Positions 16,672-25,991 of a stretch of DNA of 64,000 nucleotides are shown here, piece by piece. This DNA is from Kutzneria buriramensis (GTDB lineage Bacteria > Actinomycetota > Actinomycetes > Mycobacteriales > Pseudonocardiaceae), in NCBI RefSeq assembly GCF_043575855.1, contig NZ_CP144375.1:1054001-1118000 (forward strand), read 5' to 3'. Below the pieces are notes generated by a model. It searched no databases. It saw only the letters and a list, made by a program, of their open reading frames with translations, and had not been told where the DNA came from. The position numbers and the translations under genes are program-made. How positions within the stretch are numbered: the first letter of the stretch is position 1; every line of letters starts with the position of its first letter.

Positions 16672-17586
16672 CTACCCACCAACCTCCGCATGTGCTGTCC
16701 CCTCCACCTCCCACCGCCTAACCCGCCACCACCCTCCCCGCTCCTTCCGCTCCACCCGCACCACCGCATTCGCCCGTTCCGAGTTCCGGCACACCGCCCC
16801 CCTCCGCCCGTCCGGCTCCCGATACGGCACGGCCAGCACCCGCCCCTCCACCAACTCCACGTCCACCCGCACTCGAATTCCGCGCCCACTCCCCCACACC
16901 GACCACCGCGACCACCCGATCCGCGCCCGCATCACGGGCAACAGCCCCGGTATCCAGTCCTCCCCACCCACCCGCAACCGCACGAACGTCAGCGGCGGCA
17001 GCCACCGCAGCACCGGCCGTCCAGACACCCCGCCAACAACCTCCAACACATCTCCGCCACCCAGATCCGCGTGCAGCCAAATCCACCGCAACGCGTTCCC
17101 GTGCCCGTAAATACGTGCCGTCGCCCCGACTCCATCGGCAATCCGAAGAACTGAATCTCCCCACCGCATCTCGCCGTCGAACCGAGCCCCCGGCGCCACC
17201 ACCATGTGCGCGGTCGGCAGCACTTCCCGCCGCCAAGCCCATTCCGGGAACGTGAACATCGGACGTCCACCGCCGCTCACGCCCAGATCCCAGCTGAGAC
17301 CCTCGGCGCTGCCCGCCAACCGCTCCCCGGCCACCAGAACGTCCCCGGCCCGAAACCCGTCGCCACCCCAAAAAGGCAGATCACCGAAGCGCCCGCTCAC
17401 CACCGGGCCGTCGACGGGAAACACCGCCGCCCACCCCCACGCGAACGCCTGGCCACCGCCGGACGGCGCGATGAGCTCGTGGTGCAGCCACACTCCGGTC
17501 CCGCTGACAGGATCGGTCAGCGTCGTGTACCAGACCTCGAGCCGCCCGGGCGTCCCGTCCCACCTCGGCCGCAGGTAGTCGTCCAT
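16672..17586 (-). CDS. Conserved hypothetical protein, beta-rich (AttH/CrtC-like fold possible)
   Basis: A 304-residue protein rich in Trp, Gly and beta-strand patterns (RLEVWYTTLTDPVSGTG; GVWLHHELIAPSG; ALRWIWLHADLGGG). It lacks a signal peptide or membrane helix. The WHH-E-like and GHGNA-W-W elements recall the lipocalin-like AttH/hydroxyneurosporene-synthase and tocopherol-cyclase group, which binds or modifies lipids, but this is only a resemblance. The ATG at 17586 is supported by GGAGG 8 nt upstream. The gene is divergent from the APC permease (163 bp between starts). Its 3' end runs into the C-rich tract, so the last residues are less certain. Confidence 0.6.
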   Translation of the reverse strand: MDDYLRPRWDGTPGRLEVWYTTLTDPVSGTGVWLHHELIAPSGGGQAFAWGWAAVFPVDGPVVSGRFGDLPFWGGDGFRAGDVLVAGERLAGSAEGLSWDLGVSGGGRPMFTFPEWAWRREVLPTAHMVVAPGARFDGEMRWGDSVLRIADGVGATARIYGHGNALRWIWLHADLGGGDVLEVVGGVSGRPVLRWLPPLTFVRLRVGGEDWIPGLLPVMRARIGWSRWSVWGSGRGIRVRVDVELVEGRVLAVPYREPDGRRGAVCRNSERANAVVRVERKERGGWWRVRRWEVEGTAHAEVGG

Positions 17587-17749
17587 GCCCGCATCCTCCG
17601 GGCAGATCGCGCTCCTCGCCACAAAAGTCGCCGCCCGATCGCGCCGGGCACCCTCCGTGACGTATCTTCTCCCCCGGCTCGCAGAGCTCGCAGAGTGTGT
17701 TCGGCATTCCGGAACGCTCGACCCCGTTCACCACGTCCCGGAGGCAGAC

Positions 17750-19294
17750 ATGACCGAAGTAGTCGCGCGCGCGGTGCCCCCTTCCGCCGACGGCAAGGGC
17801 CTGCGCACCGGAGCGCTCGGTATGGTGTCCTCGGTGGTGATCGGGACGGCCTCGACCGCACCCGCCTACTCCATCGCCGCCACGCTCGGCCTGCTCGTGG
17901 TCGGCGGCACCGGCTTCAAGGCGGCCGGCTTCGTGCTGTGGGCCTTCGTGCCGGTGCTGTTCGTCGCCCTCGCCTACCGCGAGCTGAACTCCGCCGAACC
18001 CGACTGCGGCACGAACTTCACCTGGTCCACCCGGGCCTTCGGCAGCCGCACCGGCTGGATGGTCGGCTGGGTGGTGACGGTCGCGCAGCTGCTGGCGATG
18101 TCCAGCCAGTCCGCCATCTCCGGCAAGTACACACTCCTGCTGTTCGGCCTGGACTCGTTGGCGGACAACAAGTACGCCACCCTGGCGGTCGGCCTGCTCT
18201 GGCTGGTCCTGCTGTGCTGGATCTGCTACCGGGGCATCGAGGTCTCGGCCCGGATGCAGTGGATCCTGCTGGCGGTCGAGCTGACCGTCCTCGTGATCTT
18301 CGCGGTGGTCGCGCTGGTCCGGGTGTTCAACGGCACGGCCGGGCCGCAGGCCTCGGCGCCGCAGTGGAGCTGGCTGTGGCCGTCCGGGATCGGGCTCGGC
18401 GCCTTCGTCGCCGCCACGCTGCCCGCCGTGTTCCTGTACTGGGGTTGGGACAGCTCGATCTCCGTCAACGAGGAGTCGGCCGACCCACGGCACGGCCCGG
18501 GCAAGGCGGCCGTGCTGTCGACCCTGCTGCTGGTGCTGAACTACGTGGTCGTCGCCATCGCCGCGCTGGCCTTCGCCGGCGTCGGCAAGGACGGCATCGG
18601 CCTCGGCAACCCCGACAACTCCTCGGACGTGCTGGCCGGCCTCGGCTCGGCGGTGTTCGGCGGCGGCGCCTTCGGCAAGATCATGGGCGTGCTGCTGATC
18701 ATCTCGGTGCTGACCAGCGCCGCCGCCAGCAGCCAGGCCACCATCATGCCGTCCGCCCGGACCACCCTGTCCATGGCCGTGCACGGCGCGCTGCCCTCGG
18801 CCTTCGGCAAGGTGCACCCGCGCTACCTCACCCCCACCGTCTCGACCTGGGCATTCGGCATCGTGTCCTTCGTCCTGTACGTGCTCTTGTCGCTCTGGAG
18901 TGACGATGTGCTCGCCGACTCCGTCAGCGCCATCGGCCTCACCATCGGCACCGAATACGCCATGACCGCGCTCGCCTGCGTCTGGGTGTTCCGCCGCACC
19001 CTGTTCACCAGCGTCCGCAACTTCGCCCTGCGCGGGCTGCTGCCGCTGGTCGGCGGCCTGTTCTTCGTGCTGGTCCTGATCATGGCGGTCGTCTACTACG
19101 CGCAGCCCGACAGCGGCTCGACCACCGTGTTCGGCATCGGCGGCGTCGCCGTGATCGGCGTGCTCGCCATCGTCATCGGCGTGCCGCTCATGCTGCTCAT
19201 CTATCGGAGCTGCCGGAACTTCTTCGCAGGCCGCACGCTTCCCCGCGGGTCCGTGCCCGCCGGCGGCGATTCGATCGTGCCTGACGTGGCCTGA
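17750..19294 (+). CDS. APC-family amino acid permease
   Basis: A 514-residue polytopic membrane transporter with about 12 predicted helices. The first helix carries the APC substrate-binding pattern (GMVSSVVIGTASTAPAYS), and helices 2-3 the family motif FVALAYRELNSAEPDCGTNF. LYWGWDSSISVNEES is the typical helix 6 motif of this subfamily. It probably imports an amino acid or amine by proton symport. The ATG at 17750 follows GGAGG with 5-nt spacing; the in-frame upstream extension lacks coding character. Its last 94 bp overlap the convergent EamA gene. Confidence 0.9.
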   Translation: MTEVVARAVPPSADGKGLRTGALGMVSSVVIGTASTAPAYSIAATLGLLVVGGTGFKAAGFVLWAFVPVLFVALAYRELNSAEPDCGTNFTWSTRAFGSRTGWMVGWVVTVAQLLAMSSQSAISGKYTLLLFGLDSLADNKYATLAVGLLWLVLLCWICYRGIEVSARMQWILLAVELTVLVIFAVVALVRVFNGTAGPQASAPQWSWLWPSGIGLGAFVAATLPAVFLYWGWDSSISVNEESADPRHGPGKAAVLSTLLLVLNYVVVAIAALAFAGVGKDGIGLGNPDNSSDVLAGLGSAVFGGGAFGKIMGVLLIISVLTSAAASSQATIMPSARTTLSMAVHGALPSAFGKVHPRYLTPTVSTWAFGIVSFVLYVLLSLWSDDVLADSVSAIGLTIGTEYAMTALACVWVFRRTLFTSVRNFALRGLLPLVGGLFFVLVLIMAVVYYAQPDSGSTTVFGIGGVAVIGVLAIVIGVPLMLLIYRSCRNFFAGRTLPRGSVPAGGDSIVPDVA

Positions 19295-20136
19295 GCGATC
19301 AGCAGGACGCCGGCGATGCTGACGGCGCCGCCGAGGAGTTCGGTCGGTTGCGGCACCTCGCCCAGCCACACGAACGACACCGCCAGCGCGACAACCGGAA
19401 CCAGATACAGCGCAGCTGTGGCCACGGTGACGCTGTAACGAGCGACGCCGTAGCCCCACAACACAAAGCCGACGACTGACGGCAGCAAGGCGAGGAATAC
19501 CACGGCAATGGTGGCGTCGATCGGTGCCCGCGCGACACCGGCGACAGCCTCCGGCGCGAGCGGCAGCGAAAACGCAGTGCCGGCCCAGATCGCGTAGCAG
19601 GCGACCTCGAGCCCGGAATACCTGAGCAGCAACGGCTTGCTGGCGAAGTGATACATGCCCTGGACGGCCGCGGCGGCGAGCAGCACCCAGGCGGAGGTCG
19701 AGTACTGCACGCTGCCGCCGGACAGGGCGATCAATGCCGAGCCGGCCAAAGCGATCACGCTGCCGATGATCTTACGGCCGGTGAGCCGCTCACCGAGCCA
19801 AACAGCGGCGAGCCCGGCGCTGAACACGGGCGCGGGCGCCACGAGCAGGCTGGCGGTGCCGGCGGCCACGTGCAACTCGCCCCAGTTCAGCAGCAATTGG
19901 TACGCGGTCATGCCGGTGAACCCGCACAGCGCGATCAGCGGGAGGTCCCGTCGCCGCGGCAGCCGCACGCCGAGCAGCGGCGCGGCCAGCAGCAGCGTCA
20001 CGGACGCCACGGCGAGACGGAGGAACGACAGGCCGAACGGGCCGTATCCCTGGAGGCCGACGCGGACCGCCGGGAACGCCGACGCCCACAGCACAACGGT
20101 GGCGGCGATCGCGAGCGGGGCTTTGAGGTTGCGCAC
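19201..20136 (-). CDS. EamA/DMT-family transporter
   Basis: A 311-residue membrane protein with ten hydrophobic helices arranged as two EamA repeats (LWASAFPAVRVGLQGYGP in the first; FLALLPSVVGFVLWGYGVAR in the second). Drug/metabolite transporters of this type commonly export amino acids or other metabolites. It starts with GTG at 20136, 72 bp from the divergent LysR gene, which probably regulates it. The last 94 bp are antisense to the APC permease gene; both C-termini there are hydrophilic tails, so the overlap costs neither protein a core element. Confidence 0.88.
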   Translation of the reverse strand: MRNLKAPLAIAATVVLWASAFPAVRVGLQGYGPFGLSFLRLAVASVTLLLAAPLLGVRLPRRRDLPLIALCGFTGMTAYQLLLNWGELHVAAGTASLLVAPAPVFSAGLAAVWLGERLTGRKIIGSVIALAGSALIALSGGSVQYSTSAWVLLAAAAVQGMYHFASKPLLLRYSGLEVACYAIWAGTAFSLPLAPEAVAGVARAPIDATIAVVFLALLPSVVGFVLWGYGVARYSVTVATAALYLVPVVALAVSFVWLGEVPQPTELLGGAVSIAGVLLIAQATSGTIESPPAGTDPRGSVRPAKKFRQLR

Positions 20137-20172
20137 GGCCCCTAGTCTGGGAGCCGAAACCCAGAAGGTCTA

Positions 20173-20191
20173 TTTAGTCTTTCCACTGAAA
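20173..20191. promoter_or_regulatory. Possible LysR operator between eamA-type and lysR-type genes
   Basis: The divergent gap contains the imperfect dyad TTTAGT (20173-20178) / ACTGAAA (20185-20191), an AT-rich island in GC-rich DNA about 18 bp before the LysR start. It is a plausible autoregulatory LysR site, but the dyad is short. Confidence 0.3.
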
Positions 20192-20208
20192 TCGGTTAGG
20201 GTCAGTTT

Positions 20209-21099
20209 ATGATTGACGTGCGCAGGCTGAAGTTGCTGCACGAACTCGCGCAGCAGGGCACGGTGGCCGCCACCGCCGATGCGTTGCAGCTCACGGGCCC
20301 GGCGGTGTCGCAGCAGCTGGCCGTGCTGGAACGCGAGGCCGGCGTGCCGCTGCTGGAGAAACGCGGTCGGAACGTGGTGCTCACCGCGGCCGGCCGGCTG
20401 CTGGTGTCGCACGCCGACATCATCCTCGGCGACGTCAGCGCTGCCGAGTCCGCGCTGGCGGCGTTGAAGGCCAACGGCTCCGGCACAGTCCGCATCGCCG
20501 CCTTCGCCACCGCCGCGCGCACCCTCGTCGCTCCTATCTGGACGGACGTGCCCGGCGTGCAGCTGCGCCTCGTCGACGCCGAGCCGGACGCGGCGACTTC
20601 CCTGCTGCACCAGACCATCGACATCGCCATCGTGCACAGCTACACCCTGCTGCCGCGGCCGACGCCGGCCAACTGCGAGGTGCACGAACTCCTCGAGGAA
20701 CCCGTGCTGTTCGCGGTGTCGCCGAAAACTGCCGCGCAGAAACACCTTGTGGAAGGCCAGAAGGTCCGGCTGACCCGGTTCGCCGACGAACGGTGGCTCG
20801 CGCCGACCAAGGAGTTCTCCTGCCACGAGATGATCCAGCGCGCCTGCGGCGCCGCCGGTTTCGTGCCGGACATCGTCGCCGAGGCATCGGACTTCGCCGT
20901 GCTGGTCGCCCTCGTCGCCGCCGGCGCGGGTGTCGCCCTGGTGCCGCGCATGGCCATCCCCGACGGCCACGAACCCGTCAGCCTGCACCCACTGGCCGTG
21001 CCGGTGACGAGGAAGATCTACGCCCTGACCCGGATGGGATCGGCACGGCGGCCGGATATTCGCGCAGTGTTGGAGCGTCTGCGCGCCAGCACTGACTAG
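20209..21099 (+). CDS. LysR-family transcriptional regulator
   Basis: A 296-residue regulator. Residues 1-60 form the LysR winged HTH (VRRLKLLHELAQQGTVAA; LQLTGPAVSQQLAVLEREAG). Residues 90-290 form the periplasmic-binding-like effector domain (TVRIAAFATAAR; GAGVALVPRMA). It is divergent from the EamA exporter, the common arrangement in which LysR controls export of its ligand. The alpha/beta hydrolase starts 8 bp after its stop and is probably co-transcribed. Confidence 0.9.
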   Translation: MIDVRRLKLLHELAQQGTVAATADALQLTGPAVSQQLAVLEREAGVPLLEKRGRNVVLTAAGRLLVSHADIILGDVSAAESALAALKANGSGTVRIAAFATAARTLVAPIWTDVPGVQLRLVDAEPDAATSLLHQTIDIAIVHSYTLLPRPTPANCEVHELLEEPVLFAVSPKTAAQKHLVEGQKVRLTRFADERWLAPTKEFSCHEMIQRACGAAGFVPDIVAEASDFAVLVALVAAGAGVALVPRMAIPDGHEPVSLHPLAVPVTRKIYALTRMGSARRPDIRAVLERLRASTD

Positions 21100-21107
21100 C
21101 CTGAGGT

Positions 21108-21863
21108 ATGAGCACCGAACTCGCGTTCCGAAGCAGCGCCGGCACCGGCCGCACGGTCGTGTTCCTGCACGGAAACTCGTCCTCGTCAAGCACCTGGCAG
21201 GGTCTGCTCGACGGACCCTTCGGCCAACGGTTCCATTGCCTCGCCCTGGATCTGCCCGGCCATGGCGGGTCGAGACCCGCCGACGACTACTCGGTCCCCG
21301 CCCATGCGTCGGCGCTGGCAGAGTTTCTACAGAAGAACGAGGACGTCGTTGTCGTCGGCTGGAGCCTCGGCGGCCACATCACCCTGCACGCCGCGAACGC
21401 GCTCACGCGGGCCGCCGGATTCGTGATCTTCGGTACGCCACCGATCGAGACGGCCGCCTCGCTCGCCGAGGGATTCCTGCCGAACCCGGCCTTCAACACC
21501 GGCTTCCAGGGCGAGATCAGCCCCGAGGAAGCCCTGGCGTACGCGAAGTCCATGCTCGCCCCCGACTCTGCGGTGTCGCCGGACGTGCTCGTGCCGGACA
21601 TCCTCGCCACCGATCCCGGCGCGCGCACGGGCCTCGGCGCCAGCGTCGCCGAGGGCCGGTTCGTCGACGAGGTCGAGGTCATCGCCAACCTCTCCCAGCC
21701 GCTGCTCGTCCTGCACGGGGCCGAGGACCAGCTGGTGTCCCTCGACTACCTCCGCAAGCTCGACCTGCCGGTCGAGGTGTTCGACGGCATCGGGCACGCC
21801 ATCCAGCTCGAGGCGCCGGACCTGTTGGCACGCCGGCTCACGGAGTTCGTCGAGGGACTCTGA
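21108..21863 (+). CDS. Alpha/beta hydrolase
   Basis: A 251-residue cytoplasmic hydrolase. The oxyanion strand is VVFLHGNSSSSSTW, the nucleophile is Ser86 in GWSLGG, and Asp207 (GAEDQLV) and His230 (GIGHAIQ) complete the triad. Substrate is unknown; the small size and sequence resemble esterase/haloperoxidase-type members. It lies 8 bp after the LysR gene, with GAGG close to the ATG, so it is likely translated as part of the LysR transcript. Its 3' end faces the peptidase gene across a terminator hairpin. Confidence 0.88.
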   Translation: MSTELAFRSSAGTGRTVVFLHGNSSSSSTWQGLLDGPFGQRFHCLALDLPGHGGSRPADDYSVPAHASALAEFLQKNEDVVVVGWSLGGHITLHAANALTRAAGFVIFGTPPIETAASLAEGFLPNPAFNTGFQGEISPEEALAYAKSMLAPDSAVSPDVLVPDILATDPGARTGLGASVAEGRFVDEVEVIANLSQPLLVLHGAEDQLVSLDYLRKLDLPVEVFDGIGHAIQLEAPDLLARRLTEFVEGL

Positions 21864-21869
21864 CAAGGA

Positions 21870-21896
21870 GGCGGGGCACGCCGAGCGCGCCCCGCC
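21870..21896. terminator. Hairpin between convergent hydrolase and peptidase genes
   Basis: GGCGGGGC (21870-21877) pairs with GCCCCGCC (21889-21896) around an 11-nt loop. It lies in the 39-bp gap between two convergent stops, a typical place for a bidirectional terminator. Confidence 0.65.
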
Positions 21897-21902
21897 AAGG
21901 AA

Positions 21903-22883
21903 TCACGGGCAGCGCGGCTGGCCGGGGCCACCGCAGGGCGGCGGCTGCTGGCGCGGCTGGTAGTACGAATCGGTGAAGCCGCCGCCGTCGGCCGTCAACG
22001 GTCCGGGTATCGCCAGGTTCTGGTACCCGCCGAGCACATACGCCTGGAGGGTGATCGCCTGGGGACCGCCCGCCGCGATCGACGAGCACGACCCGCCCTG
22101 CACATACACCGGCGCCCAGCACGCGCCCGCGAACGTGACGCTGTGGAAGTTGGCCAGCGGCAGAATCCCGCCCGAGTACGGCGCTTCCACGATCCACTCG
22201 GCCGTCGTGCCGGCTGGCGAGGACGCCAGCGGCACGCTGATGCACGTGTTGATCGTGAAGTTGCAGACGCCGGCCTGGGCTCCGCTCGCGGTGTACAGGC
22301 CGACGCCGCCGACGAAGTCACCGGGGTGCACCGGCAGGTTGTTGATCCTCTGCTCGCTGCCGGTGTCCCCGGTGCCGCCCACGATCTCGTACCAGGCGTA
22401 GTACGTGGTCGCCCCGTTGGCCGCCACGTCCTGCGTCGTGCCGGCCTGGATGAGCGCTCCGGAGCCGGCGTTGAAGCCGCCGCCGATGCCGGCCCACGTC
22501 GAGGAGTAGTAGCCCCTGGTCGAGTAGCCGGGCACCGGCGCGGTCACCGTCGGCACGGTCCAGCCGGCCTGCGCGTAGTTGGCGTGCTGGGTGACCTGGT
22601 AGCCCGACCAGTTCGACGACACCAGGTCGTTGACGACCTTCGGGTCGTGCCGGATGCCGGTCGCCGTGCACCTCAGGGTCGTCAGCCAGGTGACGTGCCG
22701 GTGCAGCGCCTCGGCAAGCATCCCGTTCGACGACGCGGCGGCGTCCGCCGCGGTCGGCACCACCGCGCCGCGGGCGCTCGCACAGCCGGAACCGGCCGGC
22801 GCGGCGGCCGCCGTGGCCGTCGTGGCCCCGGCGATCAGGCAGCCGGCGATCGCGGCCGCGGCCAGCCATCGTGATCTTCGCAT
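21903..22883 (-). CDS. Secreted G1-family (eqolisin-like) peptidase
   Basis: A 326-residue exported protein with a signal peptide at residues 1-28 (RRSRWLAAAAIAGCLIAGAT). The mature domain carries the glutamic-peptidase landmarks SSNWSGYQ, the catalytic Gln146 in ALIQAGT, the aromatic motif YYAWYEIV and catalytic Glu229 in TAEWIVE. Eqolisins use the Gln/Glu pair and work at acid pH; bacterial members are secreted, but their substrates are little known. Four or more Cys in the mature part suggest disulphides. The ATG at 22883 follows GGAGAGGTGG. It is divergent from a SARP-type regulator (90 bp gap), which may control it. Confidence 0.87.
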   Translation of the reverse strand: MRRSRWLAAAAIAGCLIAGATTATAAAAPAGSGCASARGAVVPTAADAAASSNGMLAEALHRHVTWLTTLRCTATGIRHDPKVVNDLVSSNWSGYQVTQHANYAQAGWTVPTVTAPVPGYSTRGYYSSTWAGIGGGFNAGSGALIQAGTTQDVAANGATTYYAWYEIVGGTGDTGSEQRINNLPVHPGDFVGGVGLYTASGAQAGVCNFTINTCISVPLASSPAGTTAEWIVEAPYSGGILPLANFHSVTFAGACWAPVYVQGGSCSSIAAGGPQAITLQAYVLGGYQNLAIPGPLTADGGGFTDSYYQPRQQPPPCGGPGQPRCP

Positions 22884-22973
22884 CTGTCCACCTCTCCGTA
22901 GCGGCAAGGCAATCCCGCCGGGGCGTATGATTTGCCGCCACCGCACACACGGGCGCACATCGGCGGGGGCGCG

Positions 22974-25900
22974 ATGGAATTGGGCGTGCTGGGTCCGCTG
23001 CGCATCCACAGCGCACACGGCACGGTGGCGCCGCGCCGCCGGATGACCGGTCTGGTGCTGGGAGTACTGGCCCTTCGCCCGAACGCCGCGATGCCGATCG
23101 GCCGGCTCACCGACTGCCTGTGGAACGGCCGCCCGCCCGCGTCGGCGTCGTCCAACCTCCGCACCCACGTCGCCGAGCTGCGCGGCCTGTTGCGCACGGC
23201 CGACGGCAGCGGCCCGTGCATCGAGTCCCGGCAGGGCCGCTACACCCTGCGCGTGACCGCCGATCAGCTCGACGCGCTCCGCTTCGACGGCCTGTTCGAG
23301 ACGGGCCGGCGCGAGCTCACCGGCGGTCATCCCGAGATCGCGGCCGACCATCTGCGACGGGCGGTCGAGTTGTGGCGGGGGCCGGTGCTGGACGGTCTCG
23401 CCGTGCCGGACGAGTTCCGGAACGAGGTGGAACGGCTTGCGGCGCAACGGATCGAGGCCATCGAGGACTGGGTGGAGGCCCGGCTGGCGATCGGCCAGCA
23501 CGACCGGCTCGCGGTCGAGCTCGCCGGCCTGGTCGAGCAGTACCCGCTGCGCGAGCGGCTGTGGGGCCAGCTCATGACCAGCCTGTACGCCGTCGGGCGG
23601 CAGGCGGAGGCGTTGGGCGCGTACCAGCGGCTGCATGCGTTGCTGGACAACGAACTCGGCGTCCAGCCGGGATCGGCGATCCGGGAGCTGCACCAGCGCA
23701 TGCTGCGCGGCGACCAGCTCGGCGGGCCGCCGGTGCGACTGCGTGCCCGACCGAGACCCCGGCAGCTGCCGCGAGATCCGTCGATCTTCGTCGGCCGGGA
23801 CGCGGAGCTGGCGGCGTTGGCCGCCGACACCGGGCCGGTGATCGTGTCGGCGATCAGCGGCACGGCCGGTGTCGGGAAAACCGCCCTCGCCCTGCGGTGG
23901 GCCCACGGCGCGACGGCCGATTACCCCGACGGCTGCCTTTACGTCGATCTTCGCGGCTTCGGGCCGCAGCCGCCGCTGGATCCGGTCGCGGTGCTCGACG
24001 GTTTCCTGCGCAGCCTCGGCGTCTCCGCCGAGGAACGCCCCACCGAGCTCGACGCCCTGGCCGCGCGCTACCGCACCGAGCTCGCCGACCGGCGGGTCCT
24101 GGTGCTGCTGGACAACGCCGAGTCCGCCGAGCAGGTCCGGCCGCTGCTGCCCGGCGGCTCGTCGAGTCGCGTCGTCGTGACCAGCCGCGACTCGCTGGCC
24201 GGGCTCGTCGCCCGCGACGGCGCGCGCCGCCTGGACCTGGGGCTGTTGCCCATGGACGCCGCGATCGACCTTCTGCGGCACCTCATCGGGCCCCGGGTCG
24301 ATGACGAGCCGGATGCGGCGCGGGCACTGGCCGAGCAGTGCGCCCGGCTACCGCTCGCGCTGCGGGTGGCCGCCGAGCTGGCGATCTCCCGTCGCGGCGG
24401 CACGCTCGGCGACCTCGTCGCGGAGCTCGGGCTTCAGACCCGCAAGCTCGATCTGCTCGCGGCCGGCGGCGATCCCATGACCGCCGTGCGGGCGGTGTTC
24501 TCCTGGTCGTACCAACAGTTGTCGGTGCCGGCGGCGAACGCGTTCCGGTTGCTCGGGCTGCATCCGGGCCGGGACCTCGACCGGTACGCCGCCGGCGCCC
24601 TGGTCGACGGCGATCCGGACATGCTGGCCACGCTCGTCAGCGGGCATCTGCTCGATGAGCAGGACGGCCGGTACCGGATGCACGACCTGCTCCGCACCTA
24701 CGCCCGCGAGCTGGTCACGCCGCCGGAGAGCGACGCGGCGACGACCCGGCTGATCGACCACTACGTCTACACCGCCTCGCTGGCCATGGATGTGGCCGTC
24801 GAGTACGAAAAGGACAGACGCCCGCGGGTCACGCCGCCGGGGTCGGAATCACCGGTTTTCCACGACATCGACGCCGCGACCGCGTGGCTGGATGCCGAGC
24901 GTGCCAACCTGATCGCCGTGGCCCCGCACGCCTCTGCGTGCCAGGTCGGCCAGCTGTCCGCGATCCTGCACCGGTATCTCGACAACGGCGGCTACTACCA
25001 CGAGGCCCTGGTGCTGCACGCGGCCGCGGCGCGGCGAGCCGAGCCCGAGGTCCGCGCCGCGATTCTGTGCAACCTCGGGGTGATCTTCTGGCGGATCGAC
25101 CGGCCGCAGCAGGCCCTGGACCGGTACCTCCAGGCGCTGGAAGTCGCCCGCGACAACGGTGATCGCACGATCGAGGCACGGGCCTTGAACAACATCGGCC
25201 TGGTCGACGAGCACCTCGGTCGGTACGAGGAGGCCCTGGGCCGCTTCGGCCAGGCGGCGCGGGTGGCGGCCGAGGTCGGCGACCGCCCCGGCCAGGCCCG
25301 CGCGCTGGACAACCTCGGCAATGTCACCGAGTACCTCGGCCGCTACGACGAAGCCTTGGCGCACAAGCAGAACGCGCTCGCGATCGCCCGCGAGATCGGC
25401 GACCTCGTCGGCGAGGCCAGCAGCCTCAACAACATCGGCAACGTCTACGAGCGCATCGCCGATCACCGCACCGCGCTCGACCACTACCAGCAGGCGCTGG
25501 CCATCGGTCGACGGCTCGGGCACGCCGAGATCGAGGGCCACGCCCTGGACAACGTCGGCGCCGCCTACCGTCACATCGGGGACTGCGCGCAGGCGTTGGA
25601 GCACCACCGACCGGCCATCGACCTCGCCCGCAAGTCCGGCAACAACTACCTGCTCGCCCGCACCCTCAACAATCTCGGCGAGACCCTGCGCCGGCGCGAC
25701 GACCTCGACGCCGCCGCCGACGCCCACCGCGAAGCCCTGGCCGTCGCCGTCACCCTCGGCGAACTCCAGACGCAGGCCCGCGCCCACGACGGCATCGCCC
25801 ACGTTCTCGCCACCCGCGGCAAGGCGAAGGACGCCCACGACCACTGGCAACTCGCCCTGGACATCTACACCCGCCTGGGCGCCCCCGAAGCCGCCGAAGT

Positions 25901-25991
25901 CTCCGCCAACCTCCGCGAGTCGCGCGCGAGGTCGCGCCGGCCTCTGGACCGCGGGCTCAGCTCGATCGAATCTTCTCATCGATCGAGCTGA
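22974..25991 (+). CDS. SARP-type regulator: wHTH, BTAD, NB-ARC ATPase, TPR repeats
   Basis: A 1005-residue AfsR-like regulator. Residues 1-95 are the winged helix (LGVLGPLRIHSAHG; LTDCLWNGRPPASAS). Residues 100-245 are BTAD (VGRQAEALGAYQRLHALL; LGVQPGSAIREL). From about 270 is an NB-ARC ATPase with Walker A GTAGVGKT (Lys302) and VLVLLDNAES as Walker B. Residues 650-990 hold at least six TPRs with the recurring pattern LNNIGxVxExxGRYxEALxxxxQAL. The ATG at 22974 starts the canonical SARP N-terminus; a TTG at 22932 is less likely. It is divergent from the G1 peptidase. The last 20 codons are part of a large palindrome. Confidence 0.9.
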   Translation: MELGVLGPLRIHSAHGTVAPRRRMTGLVLGVLALRPNAAMPIGRLTDCLWNGRPPASASSNLRTHVAELRGLLRTADGSGPCIESRQGRYTLRVTADQLDALRFDGLFETGRRELTGGHPEIAADHLRRAVELWRGPVLDGLAVPDEFRNEVERLAAQRIEAIEDWVEARLAIGQHDRLAVELAGLVEQYPLRERLWGQLMTSLYAVGRQAEALGAYQRLHALLDNELGVQPGSAIRELHQRMLRGDQLGGPPVRLRARPRPRQLPRDPSIFVGRDAELAALAADTGPVIVSAISGTAGVGKTALALRWAHGATADYPDGCLYVDLRGFGPQPPLDPVAVLDGFLRSLGVSAEERPTELDALAARYRTELADRRVLVLLDNAESAEQVRPLLPGGSSSRVVVTSRDSLAGLVARDGARRLDLGLLPMDAAIDLLRHLIGPRVDDEPDAARALAEQCARLPLALRVAAELAISRRGGTLGDLVAELGLQTRKLDLLAAGGDPMTAVRAVFSWSYQQLSVPAANAFRLLGLHPGRDLDRYAAGALVDGDPDMLATLVSGHLLDEQDGRYRMHDLLRTYARELVTPPESDAATTRLIDHYVYTASLAMDVAVEYEKDRRPRVTPPGSESPVFHDIDAATAWLDAERANLIAVAPHASACQVGQLSAILHRYLDNGGYYHEALVLHAAAARRAEPEVRAAILCNLGVIFWRIDRPQQALDRYLQALEVARDNGDRTIEARALNNIGLVDEHLGRYEEALGRFGQAARVAAEVGDRPGQARALDNLGNVTEYLGRYDEALAHKQNALAIAREIGDLVGEASSLNNIGNVYERIADHRTALDHYQQALAIGRRLGHAEIEGHALDNVGAAYRHIGDCAQALEHHRPAIDLARKSGNNYLLARTLNNLGETLRRRDDLDAAADAHREALAVAVTLGELQTQARAHDGIAHVLATRGKAKDAHDHWQLALDIYTRLGAPEAAEVSANLRESRARSRRPLDRGLSSIESSHRSS

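Noticed and set aside
16145..17110. Rightward Pro/Thr-rich open frame of 321 codons
   Set aside because: Created by the C/A-rich minisatellite and then antisense to the hypothetical gene at 16672-17586; no start signal.
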